Shown one piece after another: positions 53,709-62,776 of a DNA stretch of 64,000 nucleotides. The translations under genes were made by a program, and so were the position numbers. How positions within the stretch are numbered: the first letter of the stretch is position 1; each line of letters starts with the position of its first letter. The DNA is from Cohnella mopanensis (GTDB lineage Bacteria > Bacillota > Bacilli > Paenibacillales > Paenibacillaceae), in the NCBI RefSeq assembly GCF_022352055.1, contig NZ_JAKRWM010000006.1, positions 1 through 64,000 on the forward strand, read 5' to 3'. A model generated the notes under the pieces. That model was not told where the DNA came from and did no database searches. It worked only from the letters and a program-made list of their open reading frames with translations.

Positions 53709-54590
53709 CTAGTGCGAAAATTTCTCGCGATCGAAAACCTTATTAATAATCAACGTTGCCAGTAAACTTAATACGACAAGAAAAATAGAAACCGCGCATG
53801 CATACCCGTATTCGGAATCCATAAATGCATATCGATAGATCATAAAAGTTAAGGTGTAGTTTGTCGTTCCCGGTCCACCGCTCGTCATGATCAGCATCTG
53901 AATGAATGCGCCGATGCCAGAAGTAATGGCTAAAATGAAACAGAATTTATACGTCTCCGCCATCATTGGAAGGGTTATCTTGAGATGAGCCTTCCACTTC
54001 GAACATCCATCAATCGTAGCCGCTTCCATGTATTGTTCAGGAATTGATTTGACCCCGGCATAAAGTAGACTAAACTGGAATCCCATAAACTGCCAGGCGT
54101 TTACAAAAGCAATCGCAATAATCGATACTGCAGGCGAAGTTAACCAATATTGCTGATAGGGAATTCCTAGCAATTGAAACAGTTTGTTAATCATTCCGTT
54201 CGTTGGATCATAAATCGCAATCCAAAGCTGACAAACAACCGTTACTGACAGAACAACCGGAATAAAATATCCTGTCTTGAGGATTTTTCTTCCTCTGACT
54301 TTTGGGTCGGCGCATACTAAAGCCAACAGAGTGCCTAAACCAATTTGAAACACAACAAGAACTAACGCAAACAGAGCCCCATTACGCAGCGAACGAATCA
54401 GTAAAGGATCTTCAAACAATTGAATATAATTTTGAATTCCTATAAACGTGCCGCCACCCAATCCGTTCCACTCATAAAAACTACGGAAAAGCGCCTGCAA
54501 TACCGGATATGCCACTATGAGTGTATAAATTAGTAATGCTGGAAGTGTAAATAATGCTATAGTTTTCTTATTGGATAAATGGGTTTTCAT
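53709..54590 (-). CDS. carbohydrate ABC transporter permease (MalF/LacF type)
   Basis: A 293-residue permease with six membrane segments: FTLPALLIYTLIVAYPVLQALFRSFYEWNG at the N-terminus and the EAA loop IPEQYMEAATIDGCSKWKAHLKITLPMM. It begins about 60 bases after the binding-protein gene, with a strong stem-loop between. I chose the ATG at 54590, which has AGGGA nine bases upstream; two earlier in-frame ATGs are possible. Works with the MalG-type partner downstream. Confidence 0.92.
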   Translation of the reverse strand: MKTHLSNKKTIALFTLPALLIYTLIVAYPVLQALFRSFYEWNGLGGGTFIGIQNYIQLFEDPLLIRSLRNGALFALVLVVFQIGLGTLLALVCADPKVRGRKILKTGYFIPVVLSVTVVCQLWIAIYDPTNGMINKLFQLLGIPYQQYWLTSPAVSIIAIAFVNAWQFMGFQFSLLYAGVKSIPEQYMEAATIDGCSKWKAHLKITLPMMAETYKFCFILAITSGIGAFIQMLIMTSGGPGTTNYTLTFMIYRYAFMDSEYGYACAVSIFLVVLSLLATLIINKVFDREKFSH

Positions 54591-54616
54591 GTTGTTCATT
54601 CCCTGCATTTGAAAGT

Positions 54617-54648
54617 TCTCGCGCCGAAACTTTCGTTTCGGCGCGAGA
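54617..54648 (-). other. 14-bp stem-loop between binding-protein and permease genes
   Basis: TCTCGCGCCGAAAC and GTTTCGGCGCGAGA form a perfect 14-bp stem with a 4-base loop. No T-run follows on the minus strand (ACTTTC), so it is more likely an mRNA-stabilising or partial-termination element that raises binding-protein over permease expression. Confidence 0.8.
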
Positions 54649-54653
54649 CGTTT

Positions 54654-55991
54654 TTATTTATTGATTTTCTTTAGTATTCTCTCCATATTCTCATCGAATT
54701 GTTTATTGCCAAATCCTTTTACAACTAAGTTCTGAGTATTGTCATCAAGAGCGTTATTTAATTCAGTGCTTTCGTTAAACTTTGCATACCCTTTAATATT
54801 AGGCAGAACTTCATCGATAATACGTTGCATCATTGGAGGAGGCGTTATCGATATAGGCTGATCGATTTTAAGCGATACGATTGGATTCGCCTTCTGCAAA
54901 TACTGATACTCCGCGTATTTTCTTGCCAAGAATGCCGCAACCTCGATAGCTAACTCTTTGTGCTTGCTCGTTGGAGCAACGGCGAATCCTCCTGGGGCAG
55001 GAGCGCCATTAAGAGAAAATTTCATGTTTTCGTAGGTTTCTTCATCTTTAGCCGGCCAGTACATCCAATCTACATCGTCGCCTAAGTTTTCGGTCGCGGC
55101 ATATATTTCCCATTGGCCGTTCACGAACATCGCCGCTTTACCGGTATAGAATAAAGATGAAGCCTGATCGTAGTTGGTGTTGGTCGCGTTAGGATCGAAT
55201 AGTCCGGCCTGCTTCAACTCTTCAAACTGTTTAGAAGCAAGTTTGTAAGGGTCCGGTAACTGGAATAGCCCTTTTTGCTCCAGAGGGAAGTAGCCTTCCG
55301 GTTGCTCGCGGGTAACTAATCCTTTGTAAAACGAATTTGTTATCCATTTCTCCTTGGCGAAAATCGCCATCGGAGCAATGCCTTTATCTTTGAATTTCTT
55401 GATCGCCGCAATCCACTCATCGTAAGTTTTAATTGGCGCATTCACGCCGGCTTCCGCAAACAATTTCTTATTGTAATACAGAATCTGAAAGCCAGTACCC
55501 GTTGCGGAATAGGCGTAGGTATGACCATCGGCAGCAGTCAATGATTTTTCGTATCCAGGGTTAAAATCTGCTAGTAGATCTTTAGTTGCTTGTGCGTTGT
55601 CAAGAATTTCAATATTTTTCGATTCCGCGAAAGCTTTAATGAGACCGTAATCAGCATCGTAGATATCAGGCATATTCCCTGTTGCGGCATAAGTTTTTAA
55701 TTTTTGAAAGTTATCTTGTTGCCATGGATCAAGATCCAGTTCGACGTTAGGCATAGCCTTTTTCAGTTCGGCCACTGCATAATCATAAGGCTTCTTAGTG
55801 TCATCATCGAAGTATTTCAGATAAACTTTCAGCTTGGTTATCTCGTTCGATTCACCTGCCGTTGACGACCCCGCAGTGCCGCTTGCCGTTTCATTCGGAA
55901 CAATATTTGCATTATTGTCCTTAGCGCATGCAGATAAAGAAAGAGCAAAAACCGTCATAGCCACAATGATATTTACCTTTTTTTTCTTCAA
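54654..55991 (-). CDS. carbohydrate ABC transporter substrate-binding lipoprotein (MalE type)
   Basis: A 445-residue extracellular lipoprotein with lipobox LSLSACAK. The family-1 solute-binding fold is seen in FQKLKTYAATGNMPDIYDADYG, YAYSATGTGFQILYYNKKLFAEAGV (two blocks), TGKAAMFVNGQWEIYA and GGFAVAPTSKHKELAIEVAAFL. It captures an oligosaccharide, by context a fucosylated one. The start is TTG at 55991, six bases after GGGGGG. First gene of the importer-GH95 operon, following the two-component pair. Confidence 0.92.
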   Translation of the reverse strand: MKKKKVNIIVAMTVFALSLSACAKDNNANIVPNETASGTAGSSTAGESNEITKLKVYLKYFDDDTKKPYDYAVAELKKAMPNVELDLDPWQQDNFQKLKTYAATGNMPDIYDADYGLIKAFAESKNIEILDNAQATKDLLADFNPGYEKSLTAADGHTYAYSATGTGFQILYYNKKLFAEAGVNAPIKTYDEWIAAIKKFKDKGIAPMAIFAKEKWITNSFYKGLVTREQPEGYFPLEQKGLFQLPDPYKLASKQFEELKQAGLFDPNATNTNYDQASSLFYTGKAAMFVNGQWEIYAATENLGDDVDWMYWPAKDEETYENMKFSLNGAPAPGGFAVAPTSKHKELAIEVAAFLARKYAEYQYLQKANPIVSLKIDQPISITPPPMMQRIIDEVLPNIKGYAKFNESTELNNALDDNTQNLVVKGFGNKQFDENMERILKKINK

Positions 55992-56124
55992 AGTGTTCCC
56001 CCCTGCCCTGATGTTAAAGCATTGTATTTGACTTCTTTATTATAAATAGGCTCGGATATGGACGGAATGTAACGATCGTGACCTATCTGCAAAAATCGCG
56101 CCATATCATAAGTTTCTTCCTTAT

Positions 56125-56151
56125 AAAAAGCCGCCTATTGGCGGCTTTTTT
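56125..56151 (-). terminator. terminator of the second two-component operon
   Basis: GCCGCC-TATT-GGCGGC extended by A/T pairs; on the minus strand TTTTT follows and on the plus strand TTTTTT. It abuts the response-regulator stop codon and is strong in both directions. Confidence 0.92.
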
Positions 56152-57748
56152 ATCGATTGCTTGCTAACCGATTTTCGTATTCCGAAGGCGTTAACCCGAA
56201 TTGTTTTTTGAAACACTTACTAAAATAATTAGGATCGTTGTAACCAACAAGCTCAGCAATACCGAGAAGTTTCACGGCACCTCCGCCAATGAGTTCTTTT
56301 GCTTTCTGCATACGTACATAAGTAATGTAGTCCGAAACCGAGATTTCGCCTTCTCGCCTGAAAATTTTCCGCAAATAACTGGAGTCAATAAAAAAATGAG
56401 CCGCTATGCCCTCAACCGATAACTCGGAATTAACGTAATGCTCCTGAATATAAGAGCGAGTAGCATTGTATAGTTTAAGGGATTTTGACAATCTAGGACC
56501 TGACGAGGCTTTAGCTACCTTTTCGAATAGACTGACAATCCAACTTTCGGCTTGTTGAATCGAACTTAACTTTTGCATGTGCTGACCAGGCGAGAAACCA
56601 GCTCCAAACATATCCTCAATCGAATATCCGGATTCAATGGTGAACGATAAGCACACCGATATTAGGCCAAACATAATGGTATGTGCGCTTTCCAGGGTTA
56701 CTCCGTCTTTAGACAGATAGGAGAATGCCGACTCAAGCGCTTCCTTAACACCGGCCCAATCTTTTGCTCGTAATTGAAATATTAATGATTCATGAAGATC
56801 AATAGGGAAAAAGTTGAACTTTTCGGGTCTATTATTTAGTTGATCGTACCAGATCAAATTGCCTTGACCTGCCGTCAATTTGTTTTGAACACATAATAAA
56901 GCTTCGCGATACGAACGGTGTAAATGCTTGTATCCGTAACCTTTGCTTCCGAACCCTACCGTGACGGTGAATTTAAAATGTCTTTCGACAAGTCGTCCAA
57001 GTTTTTCAAAAGCATAGCCATTATAAGCAGCAAGATCTTGCTCATGTTGGAATCCTAATATCGAAACAATGTGGCCTTCCGAATCATTGAAAACATATTT
57101 GACGCCCTCAATTTTGATTAAATCTTGAAGCATATTTGCGACTGTATGCTTCCAAAGAATGATCTCGCTAGGATGACTCCACTTTTCATACAAATGGTCA
57201 ATTTCCGTTACAACAACCCGGAATGCCAACGGAGGAATCGGCATGTGAAATCGTCTTAAGGAAAGCTCTATTTCTTCTTGACTCGTTATGATATCCCGTC
57301 CGATTAAATTATTTAAGAAACTTTCGCGCAGAAGCGGCACATAATTATGAGGGAGTTCATTTTCTTCTCGCGAACTTTCAATGAAGCTTTTGGCTTTCTG
57401 AAGCGCAACCATGAATTCTTCGTTGTCAAAAGGCTTTAATAAATAATCCGATACGCCGATACGCATCGCTTTCCTAGCATATTCAAATTCATTGTGACCT
57501 GTAACTAAAATAATAAACATTTTAGGATACTGTTGTTTTAACCTCTCCGCAAGCTCTAAACCATCCATACGAGGCATACTTATATCAACTAAAGCGAGGT
57601 CGGGTTTATGTTGTTTCGCCTGCTCTATCGCAACAATTCCATTATTCGCCTCGCAAGTTACGTTTAATCCGATGCTTTCCCAATCTATCCGTTCTTTCAT
57701 GTGTTGCCGGAATAACGCTTCGTCGTCCACAATCATAACCTTAAACAA
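56150..57748 (-). CDS. YesN-type response regulator (second system)
   Basis: A 532-residue regulator. Receiver domain: VDDE, phosphoacceptor Asp55 (LVDISMPRMDG), ILVTGHNEFEYA and Lys in LLKPFDNEE. C-terminal AraC domain: LSVEGIAAHFFIDSSYLRKIFRREG and LLGIAELVGYNDPNYFSKCFKKQFGLTPSEY. The start is TTG at 57748 with GGAGGG upstream and overlaps the kinase gene end by 8 bases. It lies between the kinase and the MalEFG-GH95 operon and probably activates that operon in response to the extracellular oligosaccharide. Confidence 0.93.
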   Translation of the reverse strand: MFKVMIVDDEALFRQHMKERIDWESIGLNVTCEANNGIVAIEQAKQHKPDLALVDISMPRMDGLELAERLKQQYPKMFIILVTGHNEFEYARKAMRIGVSDYLLKPFDNEEFMVALQKAKSFIESSREENELPHNYVPLLRESFLNNLIGRDIITSQEEIELSLRRFHMPIPPLAFRVVVTEIDHLYEKWSHPSEIILWKHTVANMLQDLIKIEGVKYVFNDSEGHIVSILGFQHEQDLAAYNGYAFEKLGRLVERHFKFTVTVGFGSKGYGYKHLHRSYREALLCVQNKLTAGQGNLIWYDQLNNRPEKFNFFPIDLHESLIFQLRAKDWAGVKEALESAFSYLSKDGVTLESAHTIMFGLISVCLSFTIESGYSIEDMFGAGFSPGQHMQKLSSIQQAESWIVSLFEKVAKASSGPRLSKSLKLYNATRSYIQEHYVNSELSVEGIAAHFFIDSSYLRKIFRREGEISVSDYITYVRMQKAKELIGGGAVKLLGIAELVGYNDPNYFSKCFKKQFGLTPSEYENRLASNR

Positions 57749-59534
57749 TAGTATCCCTCCCCCCTGCCGGTACTTTGACCGTGACCTTTGTACCTGTTCC
57801 TTCTATACTCTCGATGGAAATTCCGTACGCTTCGCCAAAGTACAATCGTATACGTTCATGCACGCTAAACAGGCCGAACGAGGCAGGTTTATCATGGTAA
57901 GAATACTGTCTCCGAATATTTTCTTGTTTATCCTCGGCAATGCCCACGCCATCATCTTCAATGTGAATGAAAATAAAGTTATCTTCTTTATATCCCGTAA
58001 TCCATATGGAACCCTTATTGTCTTTCAGTTTTAAGCCGTGATAAATCGCATTTTCGAGTATAGGCTGTAAAGTTAGTTTCGGTATTTCATATGAATATAT
58101 TTCATGGTCTACTTGCAGTTTAAACTCGAATACATCGGAGTAGCGTATACTCTGAATTGCCAAATAATCGCAAGCGTTTTTAAGCTCTTCTCCTATCGAA
58201 ATGATTTCGCTGCCTTTACTAAGCGCAACCCTGTAAAAATCCGCTAACGCCTTTGTCGCGTCTCTAGCTTCATGTTGCTTGTTCATATCATTCAAAACAT
58301 AAATTAAATCTAACGTGTTATAAAGGAAATGAGGTTTGATCTGAGAATGGATGAGCGCCAATTCAATTTCCTTTTTCTTGATTTGGTCCGCTTCTACTTG
58401 GAGTAATAGCTCCTTTATCCTTGTTACCATCGAATTAAACACCGAAGCCATTAATCCTGTTTCATCCGGCGTATCGATTGGAGCGACCGTATTTAAGTCA
58501 CCCTCTTTAACTCTCCTCATCGCCTTCGTCAATTTAATCAAGGGATTAACAATCACTTTCGAGAGCATTCCCGCACCCAATGAAGCGACCAATAAACATA
58601 TCGCTCCGATTAATAGGGTTAACATCCCGTTTTTCTTAATGTCTTCCGTAATCTGATTGACAGGTACAATATTCACTAACCGCCAACCCATTTTTTCGTA
58701 CATCACGCTCGTGATCAAGTTATTTCCCGTATCGGTGTCCATAATCTGAGAAAAAGAGCCTTTCGATAAGACAAGCTCTCTTAAAGGCTCATCCTTTAAC
58801 GGAAACAATAGTTCTCCCTTATCAAGCGACGAGATGACCCTGCCTTCGCTATCCAAAATGACGAATTTACTGCCAATGCCGAATTCAGCATTTACGTTCG
58901 CAAAAATATTCGATATAGAGCTCTCTTTCAGATTTACGATTAAAGTGCCAAATGGCAAGCCGGATTCAAGTTGCAACACCTTTTTCCCGATGGACAACAC
59001 GGGTTCATCGTATTTAGAAACGATATAATCGCGATACTCCATTGGATACCAATAGTTCATGCCATAGCCGGGCTTTTCATTTACTTGCTTTACTAGGTCA
59101 CTCTCCAAAATCATTTTGTCGTTATCTTTTATCGGGCTGTAGGAGACGAATAATTGATTTGAAGAATCAATATACGCAGCCGAATCGATATCGGGGAAAT
59201 TTAGCAAACTAATGCTAAACTGCGTCTGCATTTGGCTATTTAACATTTTTTCTTGCAACGGGTTGCTTATATCAGGAAGGCTCGAGTAAATGTGATTGAT
59301 ATCCGTCATCATTACATTCGCTCCGCCTTCTGCATTTTTAATCATGGTATCCAATCGCGTTAATATCAAAGTCGATTCATTAATGACATTCTGTTTGGTT
59401 TTCTCAACCAAAGAATTCGTAAATAAATCGCTTGTAAAATATCCGAGTATAAAAAGCGGAACAATAATAAGCGGTATAAATACAACTATTATTTTTTGAC
59501 GTATTAATAATGAATGAAAAACCTTACGTAACAT
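57741..59534 (-). CDS. YesM-type sensor histidine kinase (second system)
   Basis: A 597-residue membrane kinase. Transmembrane segments near 15-35 and 302-325 bracket an extracellular Cache domain; a HAMP segment follows (VNPLIKLTKAMRRVKEGDLN). The phosphoacceptor His is in IKPHFLYNTLDLIY; the ATPase domain has QPILENAIYHGL and IEDDGVGIAED. Paired with the YesN-like regulator by an 8-base overlap. There is no anchored binding protein in this set, so the Cache domain or the MalE-type lipoprotein may deliver the signal. Confidence 0.93.
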   Translation of the reverse strand: MLRKVFHSLLIRQKIIVVFIPLIIVPLFILGYFTSDLFTNSLVEKTKQNVINESTLILTRLDTMIKNAEGGANVMMTDINHIYSSLPDISNPLQEKMLNSQMQTQFSISLLNFPDIDSAAYIDSSNQLFVSYSPIKDNDKMILESDLVKQVNEKPGYGMNYWYPMEYRDYIVSKYDEPVLSIGKKVLQLESGLPFGTLIVNLKESSISNIFANVNAEFGIGSKFVILDSEGRVISSLDKGELLFPLKDEPLRELVLSKGSFSQIMDTDTGNNLITSVMYEKMGWRLVNIVPVNQITEDIKKNGMLTLLIGAICLLVASLGAGMLSKVIVNPLIKLTKAMRRVKEGDLNTVAPIDTPDETGLMASVFNSMVTRIKELLLQVEADQIKKKEIELALIHSQIKPHFLYNTLDLIYVLNDMNKQHEARDATKALADFYRVALSKGSEIISIGEELKNACDYLAIQSIRYSDVFEFKLQVDHEIYSYEIPKLTLQPILENAIYHGLKLKDNKGSIWITGYKEDNFIFIHIEDDGVGIAEDKQENIRRQYSYHDKPASFGLFSVHERIRLYFGEAYGISIESIEGTGTKVTVKVPAGGRDTIV

Positions 59535-59682
59535 TCGGCTTCGAGTCCTTTCTCCGCATCGGATCCTATAACCGATTATATCCTAACCTATTTGCTCCAA
59601 AACGTTTCTTAAAGTTGTTCGATATTAGGAAACATGGGGTGCAGCTTGAATGCCGCACCCCTATCTATGACTATATTAATGT

Positions 59683-59696
59683 TGTAAGCGCTAACA
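59683..59696 (-). promoter_or_regulatory. cre-like catabolite control site
   Basis: TGTAAGCGCTAACA matches the CcpA consensus TGWAANCGNTNWCA at every fixed base, with a palindromic GCGC core. It is about 150 bases upstream of the second YesM-type kinase, so glucose or other preferred sugars probably repress the sensing system and thereby the fucoside operon. Confidence 0.75.
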
Positions 59697-59775
59697 GTTA
59701 TAAATTATAAATATTGCCTTCTCCCTGATAAACGTAAAAATCGAGACAGTTCAGAAAAAAACGAGACAATGAGCG

Positions 59776-59815
59776 AAAAAAAAGACGCTACAGCACCTTT
59801 GTAAGTGCTAGCGTC
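59776..59815 (-). terminator. terminator of the L-fucose-type pathway operon
   Basis: GACGCTA-(C)-AGCAC pairs with GTGCT-A-GCGTC; on the minus strand eight T residues follow. It is about 45 bases after the FAH-family gene. The 240 bases between it and the kinase gene contain the cre-like site and presumably the kinase promoter. Confidence 0.92.
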
Positions 59816-59859
59816 CAAAGTGAAAGGGGACCCGTCAGATCCACGGAAATTTTGACGAA

Positions 59860-60759
59860 TTATTCCTCGCGAACCATCGTGTTCGTAATCGCTCCGAGCT
59901 TCTCGATCTCGACTGTTACGACGTCGCCCGGCTGCAAGTACGTTTGTTGCTCGATCGGTTTGCCGAGGACGACGCCTTCCGGCGTTCCGGTCAGAATGAT
60001 GTCTCCTGGCACGAGCGTCATGTTTTGTGATACGTAGCTGACGATTTGGGCGCAAGAGAAGATCATGTCGGACGTATTCGACAGCTGGCGGACTTCTCCG
60101 TTCACAGTGCACTTGATGGACAGTCGATTCGGGTCGCCGACTTCGTCCGCCGTGACGAGATAGGGGCCGAGCGGAGAAAATTTGTCGCAGGACTTACCCG
60201 TCATCCATTGGTGCGTCCGCAACTGCAGATCGCGCGCGGACAAGTCGTTAACGTTACAATAGCCTAGCACGTAGGATAAGGCGTCTTCCTCGCTTACGTA
60301 CTTGGCCTTCTTCCCTATGACGACAACAAGCTCGGCTTCATAGTCGACTTTTGTAGACACGCGCGGCAAAGGGATCTCTTCCAAGTGGCCGGCCAGCGTG
60401 TTATTAAATTTATTGAAAAGGATCGGATACTCCGGCAACGCCGCGTTAGTTTCTTCCGCGTGCTTCCGATAATTCAAGCCGACGCAAATGATTTTGTTCG
60501 GATGCGTGACGCTAGGTCCGAGCTTAAGCCCGGATTGTTCCAGAACGTAGGATGCGTAACGGTTAGAAAGCTTCGCACGGTCGATGAATGCCTTCAACGC
60601 ATCCATAGCCGTTTCTCCGCCTTCGATGACTTCCTGGATCGTGACGGGAACGTTCTCCGCGCCCTCCCCCCGCACTGCCGTTCCGATGTCCAGCACGCCT
60701 TCTTCCAAGCAAACCCCGAGCCGATAGCACCCTTCTTCGATGAATGTGAGCAATTTCAT
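59860..60759 (-). CDS. FAH-family hydrolase, probable 2,4-diketo-3-deoxy-L-fuconate hydrolase
   Basis: A 299-residue fumarylacetoacetate-hydrolase-fold enzyme. His100 in NYRKHAEE, metal ligands Glu141 and Glu143 (DYEAELVVVIGK) and Asp in NVNDLSARDLQLR are all present. In the Xanthomonas-type L-fucose route and related ones, this family splits 2,4-diketo-3-deoxy-L-fuconate into pyruvate and L-lactate. It is the last gene in the operon, 18 bases after the dehydrogenase. Other acylpyruvate substrates cannot be excluded from sequence, but the neighbours favour the fuconate assignment. Confidence 0.88.
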   Translation of the reverse strand: MKLLTFIEEGCYRLGVCLEEGVLDIGTAVRGEGAENVPVTIQEVIEGGETAMDALKAFIDRAKLSNRYASYVLEQSGLKLGPSVTHPNKIICVGLNYRKHAEETNAALPEYPILFNKFNNTLAGHLEEIPLPRVSTKVDYEAELVVVIGKKAKYVSEEDALSYVLGYCNVNDLSARDLQLRTHQWMTGKSCDKFSPLGPYLVTADEVGDPNRLSIKCTVNGEVRQLSNTSDMIFSCAQIVSYVSQNMTLVPGDIILTGTPEGVVLGKPIEQQTYLQPGDVVTVEIEKLGAITNTMVREE

Positions 60760-60777
60760 ATGTGAAAGTCTCCTTAA

Positions 60778-61551
60778 TTAAGCATTTTTACCGAACACGA
60801 CGCCTCCGTCGATATAGAGCGGCGAACCCATCATGAATTTCGATTCGTCCGACGCAAGGAACAGCGCCGCCTGCGCGACGTCTTCCGGCCGACCCATTTC
60901 CCCGCTCAATTGCCGTTTCTTGATCGACTCGACAGCCGCCTCAGGGTCAGAGTACGAGGTTCTCAAGTAATTCTCGACGAACGGAGTCATTATTGTCCCC
61001 GGAAGCAAAGCGTTCACCCGAATCCCGTACGCTGCATAATCGACCTGCATCGACTTCGTCAGCGCGAGCACCGCTCCTTTGGTCGCGGCGTACGAGGCGC
61101 GTTTGGCCAATCCGATCTCCGCCACGCACGACGACATGTTAATGACGACGCCCGACTTGCGCTCCATCATCGACGGCAGAACGTATTTGCTCATCAAGTA
61201 GACACCGCGGATGTTCACGTTCATGACGCGCTCCCAGACATCCGGTTCGATTTCGTGCAAGGCGCCTACGCCGCTGATGCCGGCATTGTTAAATAGTACG
61301 TCGATCTTCCCGTACTTCTCGAGCGCTGATTCCGCCATCGCCTTCGCCGATTCGGCATTCGTGACATCAGCTTGAAGGAAGCACGCCTCTCCTCCCGCTT
61401 CTAGGATCTCGGCTACCGTTTCTTCTCCTTTAGCCGTGTCCACGTCATTCACGATGACAGTCGCGCCTTCCCGGGCGAACAATTGCGCCGAGCATTTGCC
61501 GATCCCGGAGCCTGAACCTGTAATGAGCACGACTTTGCCTTTGATTCTCAT
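60778..61551 (-). CDS. SDR dehydrogenase, probable 2-keto-3-deoxy-L-fuconate 4-dehydrogenase
   Basis: A 257-residue short-chain dehydrogenase. The cofactor motif TGSGSGIG is at 11-18, NNAG at 88-91, and catalytic Ser140/141, Tyr154 and Lys158 (YAATK) are in place. The NDVD sequence after beta-2 suggests NAD+ preference. By position between the lactonase and the FAH-family gene it fits the NAD-dependent oxidation of 2-keto-3-deoxy-L-fuconate. The start overlaps the lactonase stop (ATGA) and has AAAGGAG upstream. Confidence 0.88.
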   Translation of the reverse strand: MRIKGKVVLITGSGSGIGKCSAQLFAREGATVIVNDVDTAKGEETVAEILEAGGEACFLQADVTNAESAKAMAESALEKYGKIDVLFNNAGISGVGALHEIEPDVWERVMNVNIRGVYLMSKYVLPSMMERKSGVVINMSSCVAEIGLAKRASYAATKGAVLALTKSMQVDYAAYGIRVNALLPGTIMTPFVENYLRTSYSDPEAAVESIKKRQLSGEMGRPEDVAQAALFLASDESKFMMGSPLYIDGGVVFGKNA

Positions 61552-62426
61552 GATGTAAACTCCTTTCGCGCATGAACGGAAGTATCCCGAATTCCTTCTA
61601 GCAATTTATAAAATGTCAGTGCATTCGTTCCCATAACATCCGCTATATCCGCTGAATATAAATTCGCCAACCGGTCTTCTACGATCTCCGCAACCTGGGA
61701 ATAGGATGCAGCCAGCAGACACACGGGCCAATCGCTGCCGAACATGACCCGCTGTGGCCCGAATGCCGATAATGTAAAATCGATATAGTCGCCGAAATCC
61801 TCGACCGTCCAATTCGCGTGATCAGCTTCGGTCACCATGCCGGACAACTTGCAGTAGACGTTCGGGTTCGCCGCGATTCTCTCCATGTCGGAAGCCCACC
61901 CACTCCAAGACTTCGCGGCGATGTTCGGCTTGCCGATATGGTCGACGACGCCGCGCAGATGCGGAATCCGCTCGACCAATTCGCCGATGGCGGGAAGCTG
62001 ATGCTCCTTCACGAGCAAATCCACCGGGAAGTCACGATCCGCGAGCCACCGGATCCGCTCCAAGATAGCAGGTCGGAGCACGTAACGTGCATCCTCCAAA
62101 TCTTGAAGCATGATCCGAATGCCAACGAGCTTAGGATGCTTGGCTATCGTCTCGAATTGCTCCTCGAACGAATCACTCTCGAAATCCACCCAGCCGACGA
62201 CACCGAGAATCGAGTCCGAGCGATCGGCTAAGCCGAGAAGGAACTTCGTCTCTTCCAGCGTCGGGGCGGCTTGGACGACGATCGTCTTGTCGATTCCCCG
62301 CTCGCGCAGATGAGGCTCCAAATCCTCCGGCAAAAAATCCCGATACAACGTCCCGAGCTCCGGTGACAGCCAGCCATAATCCCCACGGTCCAGCCGCCAA
62401 TAATGTTGATGCGCATCGATTCTCAA
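61548..62426 (-). CDS. amidohydrolase-2 family lactonase, probable L-fuconolactonase
   Basis: A 292-residue TIM-barrel hydrolase of the COG3618 group. N-terminal RIDAHQHYWRL carries the HxH metal or active-site motif; DHIGKPNIA and MFGSDWPVC supply the conserved His and Asp. This group includes L-fucono-1,5-lactonase and L-rhamnono-lactonase. Start is TTG at 62426 with GGGAGG upstream. It follows the mutarotase gene by 15 bases and overlaps the SDR gene. The lactone specificity is inferred from the pathway context. Confidence 0.88.
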   Translation of the reverse strand: MRIDAHQHYWRLDRGDYGWLSPELGTLYRDFLPEDLEPHLRERGIDKTIVVQAAPTLEETKFLLGLADRSDSILGVVGWVDFESDSFEEQFETIAKHPKLVGIRIMLQDLEDARYVLRPAILERIRWLADRDFPVDLLVKEHQLPAIGELVERIPHLRGVVDHIGKPNIAAKSWSGWASDMERIAANPNVYCKLSGMVTEADHANWTVEDFGDYIDFTLSAFGPQRVMFGSDWPVCLLAASYSQVAEIVEDRLANLYSADIADVMGTNALTFYKLLEGIRDTSVHARKEFTS

Positions 62427-62441
62427 ACGAACACGCCTCCC

Positions 62442-62762
62442 TCAATCCAGGTGAAAAACTTCTTCCATCGGCGCCCACCAGTCGTTCTCCGCGGCGGACG
62501 ATACTTTGTACTGGCAGAGATCGGTGAGCTTCCACCATTCCCGTGTCCGTGGATCAGCCGCCATTATGGCCATATCCGCGGAGAAATCGTTGCCCGCATA
62601 CTCGAAATAGCTGAACAGATAATCGTCGCGATAGAAGATGGAATAGTTCTCGATATGGCACCCCTTGATCATCGCGAGAACATCCGGCCATACGGCCGCG
62701 TGCAGTCGCTTATACTCCTGCAATTTCTCTGCTCTTACATGAATCACGCTGCCGTATCTCAC
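62442..62762 (-). CDS. L-rhamnose mutarotase (RhaM/YiiL family)
   Basis: A 106-residue protein of the RhaM family: RYGSVIHVRAEKLQEYKRLHAAVWPDVLAMI (two blocks), NYSIFYRDDYLFSYFEY and ending WWAPMEEVFHLD. RhaM interconverts alpha and beta anomers of L-rhamnose, and relatives serve L-fucose. I use GTG at 62762, after AGAGGGGGCGG; the longer open frame upstream lies inside the dehydratase gene in another frame and is not protein-like. It sits 14 bases after the dehydratase stop. Confidence 0.9.
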   Translation of the reverse strand: MRYGSVIHVRAEKLQEYKRLHAAVWPDVLAMIKGCHIENYSIFYRDDYLFSYFEYAGNDFSADMAIMAADPRTREWWKLTDLCQYKVSSAAENDWWAPMEEVFHLD

Positions 62763-62776
62763 TTGTCCGCCCCCTC

